From Vicinamibacterales bacterium (lineage in GTDB: Bacteria; Acidobacteriota; Vicinamibacteria; Vicinamibacterales; Fen-181), in contig DASXVO010000037.1 in assembly GCA_036504215.1 (NCBI GenBank), positions 37,993 to 101,992 of the forward strand: a stretch of DNA of 64,000 nt, written 5' to 3'. Below the pieces are notes generated by a model that saw only the letters and a program-made list of their open reading frames with translations, ran no database searches and was not told the origin of the DNA. Below, one piece after another: positions 57,987 to 64,000 of the stretch. The position numbers were made by a program, and so were the translations under genes. Every line of letters starts with the position of its first letter. The stretch's first letter is position 1.

Positions 57987-58814
57987 GTGCACCGCCATTC
58001 ATGGGCTCGGCGCGACCGGCCTCTGGTCTTCGGTCATCGTGGCGGCAGCCGGCTGGCCCCGGAGAACACGCTGGCGGCATTCGACCGCGGCGTTGCCGAG
58101 GGCGTGGATGGTCTCGAGCTCGACGTCCGGCTTTCGCGGGACGGCGAGGTCATCTCGTGCCACGACGCGTCGATCGACAGGACGTGCGGAGGACGGGGGC
58201 CCGTGGCGGAGCGGACGGCGGCGGAACTGGCGATGGTGGACGCGGGATACCACTTCAGTCCCGGCGACGGGACCTTTCCGTTTCGGGGCCGCGGCGTCGG
58301 GGTGCCCACGTTGCGGGCGGTGCTGGCCCGCTATCCGGGGCTGCCGCTCGTCGTTGAAATGAAGGACGACACCCAGGCGATGGTCGAGGCGACGGTCGCC
58401 GTGGTCCGCGAAGCGGGCGCCGCCAGCCGCGTGTGCCTGGGGTCGTTTCACCAGGGGGTGCTTCGGGCCGCGCGTCGCCTGGCACCGGAGATTGCCACCG
58501 GGGCGGGGCGACAGGAAGTGGTCCATGCCCTGATCTGGGCGCGGCTTGGCTGGTTCCCGCCGCCACACCGCTACGACGCACTGCAAGTGCCGGAATCGCG
58601 CCAGGGCATCCGTGTGGTCACACCCCGGCTGGTCGGTGCCGCGCACCGTGCTGGCCTCCGCGTGCAGGTCTGGATCGTGGACGGCGCCGATGACGTGCGC
58701 CGACTGCTCGATTGGGGCGTGGACGCCGTGATCACCGACCGGCCGGACGTGGCGGTGCCGACGGTCCGCGGGTGGCTGGAGTCACGCGCGCGAAGGTCGG
58801 GAACACCTGCCTGA
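57987..58814 (+). CDS. Glycerophosphodiester phosphodiesterase
   Basis: A 275-residue cytoplasmic GDPD that releases glycerol-3-phosphate from glycerophosphodiesters. Catalytic motifs: FGHRGGSRLAPENT (His, Arg, Glu, Asn), ELDVRLSRDGEVISCHD (metal Glu and Asp, second His) and VEMKDD. No signal peptide, so it works inside the cell. Its last 83 bp overlap the 3' end of the convergent hydrolase gene. Confidence 0.92.
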   Translation: MHRHSWARRDRPLVFGHRGGSRLAPENTLAAFDRGVAEGVDGLELDVRLSRDGEVISCHDASIDRTCGGRGPVAERTAAELAMVDAGYHFSPGDGTFPFRGRGVGVPTLRAVLARYPGLPLVVEMKDDTQAMVEATVAVVREAGAASRVCLGSFHQGVLRAARRLAPEIATGAGRQEVVHALIWARLGWFPPPHRYDALQVPESRQGIRVVTPRLVGAAHRAGLRVQVWIVDGADDVRRLLDWGVDAVITDRPDVAVPTVRGWLESRARRSGTPA

Positions 58815-59988
58815 GGATGTAGCCGCGCAGGGCTGCATCGAACGCCTGGGTCTTCTCGAGCTCGCCCTTGCCTGTCGGCACCGACGTCGTGTTGAACGCG
58901 ACCACGTACCCGGCGCGGATCGCCGGGCAGACGTAGAAGTGCGCGATGAACCCGTTCTGGTTGCCGCTGTGGCCGATGAGGCGCAGTCCGTCACGATCCT
59001 CCACGAAGAAGTTCAGGCCGATGGCGACGCGGTCGCCGCCCTCGGTGCTCACCGGCAGTTGCGGCACGAACATCTCCTCGAGCGAACTGCGCTTCAGCAC
59101 CCCGTCGTGAACGGTCCGCTGCGCGTCGCCGCCGATCAGGAAGGCGAGGTACTTCGCCATGTCGGTGAGCGGCGCATTCAGCCCGCCGTTGGAGACGGTG
59201 ATGCCCGTGTCCGCGTCGAACGGCGCCGGGCGCGCCCTGCCGTTCTCCACGTAGTAGCTGGCGCTCCGATGGGGGAGGAGGTGGTAAGGCGTCGTGTCGA
59301 AGTAGCTCCGCGACATGCCGAGCGGCTTGAAGATGTTCTTGTCGATGTAGACCTCGTAGTCGTCGCCCGTCAGGTCCTCGATGATCCGGCCGAGGAAGAT
59401 GATGCCCGGGTTCGAATACGAGTGGCGGCTGCCGGGACGGAACTCGACCTCGGTGTAGGGCAGCATCGCGACGATCTGCGCCCAGCCTCGCGGCTCGAAT
59501 GGGTGCCATGGCTTGTCGCCGCCCCAGGGCCATGTCGGGCCGCGAAAACCGGCACTGTGCGTCATCAGGTGCCTGATCGTGATGTCGCTGATGTCGCCGA
59601 ATGGATCGTGCACCTGGCGCAGTTCGGGCAGGTACTTCACGACGGGATCGTCGAGCGTCAGGCGGCCCCGGTCGCGCAACTGCATGATCGCGACGGCCGT
59701 GAACGTCTTGGTGATCGAGGCCCAGTGGAAGATTGTGTCCGCATCGACGGCATGCTGCCGCGCCACGTCGGCCATGCCGTTCATCAGGCTGGCCACGGCC
59801 TGGCCCTCGTGGATGACCAGCAGACCGCTCCCGACGATGGCGTTGTCCTCGAGTCCTCGCTGGTAGAAGGTGCGCAGGCCGTCGATCGCGCGGGCGGACG
59901 GGGCGTCCTGCGCGCGGGGAGTCGCGGACAACATGGCCGCGCCGATCACGGCGCCGACCACCAGGTGCGTGGTGATTGGTCGAGTCAC
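58732..59988 (-). CDS. Beta-lactamase-family (class C-like) serine hydrolase, secreted
   Basis: A 418-residue exported hydrolase with a signal peptide (about 1-26) and the class-C-like motifs SITK (SxxK), YSN (YxN) and HSGNQNG in the HxG position. Such proteins are more often esterases or D-amino-acid peptidases than true beta-lactamases. GTG start with AAGGGA upstream. The C-terminus is Pro/Arg-rich and is encoded in the overlap with the GDPD gene. Confidence 0.88.
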   Translation of the reverse strand: MTRPITTHLVVGAVIGAAMLSATPRAQDAPSARAIDGLRTFYQRGLEDNAIVGSGLLVIHEGQAVASLMNGMADVARQHAVDADTIFHWASITKTFTAVAIMQLRDRGRLTLDDPVVKYLPELRQVHDPFGDISDITIRHLMTHSAGFRGPTWPWGGDKPWHPFEPRGWAQIVAMLPYTEVEFRPGSRHSYSNPGIIFLGRIIEDLTGDDYEVYIDKNIFKPLGMSRSYFDTTPYHLLPHRSASYYVENGRARPAPFDADTGITVSNGGLNAPLTDMAKYLAFLIGGDAQRTVHDGVLKRSSLEEMFVPQLPVSTEGGDRVAIGLNFFVEDRDGLRLIGHSGNQNGFIAHFYVCPAIRAGYVVAFNTTSVPTGKGELEKTQAFDAALRGYILRQVFPTFARVTPATRGPSAPPRPAGR

Positions 59989-60160
59989 AGCGGTCCCTTC
60001 GTCATCGGGGACGACCCAGCCGACTCACAACGCCGCGGCTGCTGACCGATGACGCGCACAGTCTGGCGGATCGTCCGGCGTCCGTCAAAGCCGGCTGGCC
60101 CCCGTCGGCGTGCCGTTCGCGAGCGATCGGCCGGCGGGAACCGGCAGTTCGCTCCCCGGC

Positions 60161-60289
60161 TCAGGGCTCGAGGAGCAGCGTCGGTACCTTGGCGAACACC
60201 TCGTCGAACATGTCCGGCGTGAGCCGGCCGGTGTTGGTGTTCTGCCGGCTCGGATGGCGAGACGCGGAGATGGCCTCGACAGACGTCAT
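60161..60289 (-). pseudogene. C-terminal remnant of a uracil-DNA glycosylase
   Basis: A 42-codon frame reads SRHPSRQNTNTGRLTP then MFDEVF, which matches the C-terminal end of family 4/5 uracil-DNA glycosylases (the SxHPSRQNT catalytic loop and final helix). Everything before it is missing: upstream in this frame the sequence belongs to pdhC in another frame. The ATG overlaps the pdhC stop. It is most likely the tail of a lost gene. The remaining ~170 bp to the hydrolase gene hold nothing I recognise. Confidence 0.65.
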
Positions 60290-61542
60290 CCGACGAGCAG
60301 CGGATTCTCCAGCATCCGCCGCAGTGTGGCGAGGAACCGCGCCCCCTGCGCACCGTCCGCCACGCGGTGGTCGACCGAGAGCGTCAGCTTCATCCGCCGG
60401 CCCACCCTCACCTGGCCGTTCTCGACCACCGGCGCCTCACGTACGGCGCCGACCGCGAGGATGCCGGCTTCGGGCGGGTTGATGATCGCGGAGAATTCCT
60501 CGATGCCCATCATCCCGAGATTCGAGATCGAGAAGGTGGCGCCAGTGTACTCGTGGGGCTGCAGCCGTCGGTTACGCGCCCGGTCGGCGAGCGTCCGCGC
60601 CTCGGCGGCAATCTCGTCGATCGACTTGGAGTCGGCATCCCTGATGACCGGCGTGATCAGGCCATCCTCGAGCGCCACGGCAACGCCGATGTGCACGCGG
60701 CCGTACTGCTTCACGTGGTCGCCGGCGAACGACGCGTTCATCTCCGGGTGGCGCTTGAGCGCGGAGGCGGCGGCCTTGATGATCACGTCGTTGAGCGAGA
60801 TCGGGTAGTTCTCGTCTCGAAGCGCGCGGTAGGCCTCCCAGAGGCGGTCCATCGCCACGTCCACGGTGAGGTAGAAGTGGGGCACCGGGGCCTTGCTCTG
60901 GACGAGGCGCCTGGCGATGGTGCGGCGCATCGACGAGAGCTCGATTTCCCTGACCTCGACGGCCGGCTGGCCGCCCGGCAGCGCCGGCTCGGCGCCCGAC
61001 GCCTGGGCGAGCGCCGCCTCGATGTCGCGCTTGATGACGCGACCCTGCGGGCCCGTTCCCTGGAGGCTCGCGAGGTCGATGCCGGCCTCGGCGGCCATCC
61101 GGAGCGCGAGCGGCGACGCGCGCAAGGATCGTCCCGGACCGGCATCGCGCGCGGCAGCCGGAGGCGCTGCACGAAGCGCGGTCGCGGGCAGCGTCACCGG
61201 CCGGGTCGGGGCGACGCCGGCGGGGCGCGGCGACGCAGCTGGCGGCGGGGGCGGTGCCTCCCTCGTCGGCGCGACGGGTTCGATCAGTGCCGAGATGTCC
61301 TCGTCGGGAGCACCGATGACCGCGATGATCGCGCCCACCTTGATCGTCGCGCCAGCCTGCGCGATCACCTTGCGGAGGACACCGTTCGTGTACGCCTCCA
61401 TCTCCACCGTCGCCTTGTCGGTCTCGACCTCGGCGAGCGTCTGCCCCGTCTCGACCTTGTCGCCTTCCTGCTTGATCCACCGGAGGATCGTGCCCTCCTC
61501 CATCGTGTCGCTCAGCTTGGGCATCACCACGCGCGAAGCCAT
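60286..61542 (-). CDS. pdhC: Pyruvate dehydrogenase E2, dihydrolipoamide acetyltransferase
   Basis: A 418-residue E2 component. Order of parts: one lipoyl domain with ETDKAT (lipoylated Lys near 43), a Pro/Ala linker, the peripheral-subunit-binding domain (SPLALRMAAEAGIDLASLQGTGPQGRVIKRD) and the acyltransferase core ending in LSVDHRVADGAQ with the catalytic His. It transfers acetyl from E1 to CoA. It is last in the lipA-pdhA-pdhB-pdhC series; E3 is not in the window. Confidence 0.94.
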   Translation of the reverse strand: MASRVVMPKLSDTMEEGTILRWIKQEGDKVETGQTLAEVETDKATVEMEAYTNGVLRKVIAQAGATIKVGAIIAVIGAPDEDISALIEPVAPTREAPPPPPAASPRPAGVAPTRPVTLPATALRAAPPAAARDAGPGRSLRASPLALRMAAEAGIDLASLQGTGPQGRVIKRDIEAALAQASGAEPALPGGQPAVEVREIELSSMRRTIARRLVQSKAPVPHFYLTVDVAMDRLWEAYRALRDENYPISLNDVIIKAAASALKRHPEMNASFAGDHVKQYGRVHIGVAVALEDGLITPVIRDADSKSIDEIAAEARTLADRARNRRLQPHEYTGATFSISNLGMMGIEEFSAIINPPEAGILAVGAVREAPVVENGQVRVGRRMKLTLSVDHRVADGAQGARFLATLRRMLENPLLVG

Positions 61543-61582
61543 AGGCGCTCCTGAATCCCGAGTCCTGAATCCCGAATCCTGC

Positions 61583-62563
61583 TTACTCGATGTACAGCAC
61601 TTCCTTCACCGCCTGCACGACGCGCGCAGGGGAGGGCATCGCCATGTGCTCCAGGTTCTTGGCGTACGGCATCGGGACGTCCGCCCCCGTCACCCGCGTG
61701 ACCGGCGCGTCGAGATCGCCGAAGGCATCGCGGTGAATCACGTACGCCAGCTGCGCGCCGATGCCGCTGTATTCCCAGCCTTCTTCGACGATGACGCAGC
61801 GGTTCGTCTTCTGGACCGACGCGACCAGCGGCTCCTCGTCGAGCGGCCGCAGCGTGCGCGGGTCGATGACCTCGCACGCGATCCCTTCCGCGGCGAGCGC
61901 CTCGGCCGCCTTCAGCGCGATGCTCACCATCTTCGACCACGCGATGATCGTCACGTCCGTGCCCGCGCGCTTCACATCGGCCACGCCGAGCGGCACGGTG
62001 TACTCGCCCTCGGGCACCTCGCCCTTCGAACCGTACAGCGTCTCCCCTTCGAAGAAGATCACCGGGTCATCGTCTCGAATCGCGGACTTGAGGAGGCCCT
62101 TCGCGTCGTACGGCGTGGAGGGCGCGACAACCTTGAGCCCCGGCACGTGCGCGAACCAGCCTTCGAGCGACTGGGAGTGCTGTGCGGCCAGCTGGTGCGC
62201 CGCACCGCCAGGGCCGCGCACGACCATCGGGATCTTGAACTGGCCGCCCGACATGTAGAGCATCTTCGCGGCGCTGTTGATGATCTGATCCATCGCCAGC
62301 ATCGAGAAGTTCCACGTCATCATCTCGATGATGGGGCGCAGGCCGACCATCGCGGAACCGACGCCGACGCCGGCAAAGCCCTCTTCGGTGATCGGCGTGT
62401 CGATCACGCGGCGTTCGCCGAATTCCTGGAGCAGGCCGCGGCTGACCTTGTAGGCGCCCTGGTAGACCCCGACCTCCTCGCCCATGAGGAAGACGTTCGG
62501 GTCGCGCTGCATCTCCTCGCGCAGCGCCTGGGTCAACGCGTCACGGTACGTGATCAGAGGCAT
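61583..62563 (-). CDS. pdhB: Pyruvate dehydrogenase E1 beta subunit
   Basis: A 326-residue E1-beta with the typical start ITYRDALTQALREEM, GEEVGVYQGAYKVSRGL and DTPITEEGFAGVGVG; it forms the active site with E1-alpha for thiamine-diphosphate-dependent decarboxylation. The frame is open far upstream, but the family N-terminus is at 62563. Short GAATCC-type tandem repeats lie between this gene and pdhC (61553-61580). Confidence 0.95.
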   Translation of the reverse strand: MPLITYRDALTQALREEMQRDPNVFLMGEEVGVYQGAYKVSRGLLQEFGERRVIDTPITEEGFAGVGVGSAMVGLRPIIEMMTWNFSMLAMDQIINSAAKMLYMSGGQFKIPMVVRGPGGAAHQLAAQHSQSLEGWFAHVPGLKVVAPSTPYDAKGLLKSAIRDDDPVIFFEGETLYGSKGEVPEGEYTVPLGVADVKRAGTDVTIIAWSKMVSIALKAAEALAAEGIACEVIDPRTLRPLDEEPLVASVQKTNRCVIVEEGWEYSGIGAQLAYVIHRDAFGDLDAPVTRVTGADVPMPYAKNLEHMAMPSPARVVQAVKEVLYIE

Positions 62564-62580
62564 AGTCTCGACTCGCGTCC

Positions 62581-63609
62581 CTACTGGTGGCTTCGCGTAT
62601 ACGAGCCGTACGGCTGGCTGTAGACGTCCTCGTAGAGCGCGCCCGCCGGCGGTTCGGGGCTGTGCTCCGCGAACTCCACCGCCGCGTCCACGATTCTGCG
62701 CGCCGCGGCGTCGAGCTGCTCGAATCCCTGCCGATCGATCAGCCCGTCGGCCGCCAGCTTCTCGAAGTACCGCTTGATCGGATCCTTGAGCTTCTGCTCC
62801 TCGACCTCTTCCTTGGTCCGGTAGTGCCCGTGGACCGGGTCGGACATCGAGTGGCCCATGAACCGGTAGCATCGCGCCTCGATGAGCGTCGGCATGCTCT
62901 CGCGGCGCGCGAGGTCGCCGGCCCGGCCGATCGCCTCCCGTACGGCGAGCACGTCCATCCCGTCCACCGTCTCGCTCGCCATGTCGTACGCGCACGCCCG
63001 CTGCGCCACGTCGTAGATCGCCGAGGCCCGCTCGATCGCGGTCCCCATCCCGTACCGGTTGTTCTCGACGATGTAGACACAGGGGAGCTTCCAGAGCGCG
63101 GCCATGTTGAGCGACTCGTGGAACGCGCCGATGTTCACCGCGGCCTCGCCGAAGAAGCACAGCACGACCTGCGGCCGCGCCTGGTACTTCATCGCGAACG
63201 CCACGCCCGTCGCGAGCGGGATGTGGCCGCCGACGATCGCGTGGCCGCCGAGCATCCCATGTCCGGCGTCGAACAGGTGCATCGACCCGCCCTTGCCGCG
63301 CGACAGGCCGGTGTCACGGCCGAACAGCTCCGCCATCACTCGGCCGGGGTCGCAGCCCTTCATGATCGCGTGGACGTGATCGCGATAGGAACAGAAGATG
63401 TAGTCCTCGGGCTGCAGCGTGGAGATGGCGCCCACCGACACCGCTTCCTGCCCGATCGCCAGGTGACAGAACCCCCCGATCTTCTGCAGGGAGTACATCT
63501 CGGCGCACCGTTCTTCGAACCGCCGGCCCAGCAGCATCTTCGCGAGAAGATCGATCTGGACGTCTTTCGCCAGCGTGGCGGGTCGTTCCATCAAGCGTTC
63601 GTTGGCCAT
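62581..63609 (-). CDS. pdhA: Pyruvate dehydrogenase E1 alpha subunit
   Basis: A 342-residue E1-alpha. The thiamine diphosphate motif is GHGMLGGHAIVGG...GEAAVNIGAFHESLNMA and continues to ENNRYGMGT; the phosphorylation-loop region YRFMGHSMSDP is present. Start at ATG 63609 overlaps the end of lipA by 19 nt; an ATG at 63591 that directly overlaps the lipA stop (TGATG) is an alternative. Either way the gene is coupled to lipA. Confidence 0.94.
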   Translation of the reverse strand: MANERLMERPATLAKDVQIDLLAKMLLGRRFEERCAEMYSLQKIGGFCHLAIGQEAVSVGAISTLQPEDYIFCSYRDHVHAIMKGCDPGRVMAELFGRDTGLSRGKGGSMHLFDAGHGMLGGHAIVGGHIPLATGVAFAMKYQARPQVVLCFFGEAAVNIGAFHESLNMAALWKLPCVYIVENNRYGMGTAIERASAIYDVAQRACAYDMASETVDGMDVLAVREAIGRAGDLARRESMPTLIEARCYRFMGHSMSDPVHGHYRTKEEVEEQKLKDPIKRYFEKLAADGLIDRQGFEQLDAAARRIVDAAVEFAEHSPEPPAGALYEDVYSQPYGSYTRSHQ

Positions 63610-64000
63610 GTGGACTCGTCGTAGGCGTCTGCCTGCTCGTGCGCGTGGTAGGAGGACCGGACGAGAGGGCCGGCCTCCACGTGGCCGAAGCCCAGGCTCA
63701 GGGCCGTCGTGCGCAGCATCTCGAATTCCTCGGGATGGTAGTAGCGGGCGACCGGGAGGTGCGCCGCCGAGGGGCTGAGATACTGCCCGATGGTCAGGAT
63801 GCCGCAGCCGACCGACCGGAGGTCGGCGAGCGTCGCGATGACTTCGTCCCACTCCTCGCCGATCCCGACCATCAGGCCGGACTTCGTCGGGATGGTGGGC
63901 GCGTACTTCCGCGCGCGGTCAAGCAGCTCGAGCGTGCGGGGATACCGGCCGCCCGGCCGCGCCGTGCGGTAAAGCCGCGGCACGGTTTCCGTATTGTGGT
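63591..64000 (-). CDS. lipA: Lipoyl synthase, C-terminal part
   Basis: The C-terminal ~136 codons of the radical SAM enzyme that inserts sulfur into octanoyl groups on E2 proteins; the 5' part lies beyond the window. The HNTETVPRLYRTARPGG motif, then KSGLMVGIGE, DLRSVGCGILTIGQYL and the final RSSYHA serine region are intact. Its placement upstream of pdhABC means that the E2 made from the same operon is lipoylated by it. Confidence 0.96.
   Translation of the reverse strand, partial: HNTETVPRLYRTARPGGRYPRTLELLDRARKYAPTIPTKSGLMVGIGEEWDEVIATLADLRSVGCGILTIGQYLSPSAAHLPVARYYHPEEFEMLRTTALSLGFGHVEAGPLVRSSYHAHEQADAYDESTWPTNA

Overview
The window looks like chromosomal DNA of a GC-rich, Gram-negative bacterium, most likely an Acidobacteriota member (a Vicinamibacteria-type genome would fit). 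The reasons are the combination of PEP-CTERM proteins with a sigma-54 activator, TolC/RND and FadL-type outer-membrane proteins, M28 and S9 peptidases, a bacillithiol-type disulfide reductase, a Tes/Mss-like radical SAM enzyme and short GC-rich palindromes between genes. This placement rests on family knowledge, not on a marker gene. I see no rRNA, tRNA, CRISPR array, transposase, integrase or phage gene.

Layout. 0-5.2 kb: the end of a diguanylate cyclase, three PEP-CTERM surface proteins, a sigma-54 enhancer-binding protein and a lone receiver; sigma-54-type promoters precede two of the PEP-CTERM units. 3.7-9.2 kb: an HD-GYP phosphodiesterase and a HEAT-repeat partner, plus a duplicated and internally deleted copy of the HD-GYP 3' end on the far side of the third PEP-CTERM gene. 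9.2-15.8 kb: a nucleoside salvage run (deoA/pdp, nupC-type transporter, purine nucleoside phosphorylase, cdd), mtnA and tsaD. 15.8-18.4 kb: a YjbQ protein, an amino-acid permease and an HD protein. 18.5-23.3 kb: two ABC ATPase/permease pairs and an anchored protein, closed by a strong terminator. 23.4-29.6 kb: mixed single genes (acetyltransferase, glutamylcyclotransferase, M28 peptidase, PilZ, degenerate receiver, 3-hydroxyacyl-CoA dehydrogenase, folE, a secreted Lys/Pro-rich protein).

29.7-33 kb carries the radical SAM enzyme and a PIG-L deacetylase, followed by a 0.75-kb block of GC-rich repeats. 33.7-50.9 kb is the most coherent accessory block: a DsrMK/TmcBC-like membrane quinone-thiol complex with a CGGC protein, a truncated thioredoxin and a FadL porin on the minus strand; a TolC-adaptor-RND-Usp-DUF2892 operon on the plus strand; then DsrC between two class-V aminotransferases (one MocoS-like, one cysteine desulfurase), and cytochrome bd oxidase cydAB. 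No dsrAB is present. 50.9-60 kb: S9 peptidase, YpdA-type reductase, methyltransferase, a VWA/MoxR-like ATPase pair, a glycerophosphodiesterase and a beta-lactamase-family hydrolase. 60.2-64 kb: lipA-pdhA-pdhB-pdhC for pyruvate dehydrogenase, with a uracil-DNA-glycosylase remnant at the end.

A cross-cutting observation is that many first-in-operon genes have a TANNNT hexamer only 5-9 nt before the start codon and no Shine-Dalgarno sequence, which suggests leaderless transcripts. c-di-GMP parts (GGDEF, HD-GYP, PilZ), PEP-CTERM export and sigma-54 control may form one surface or biofilm programme.
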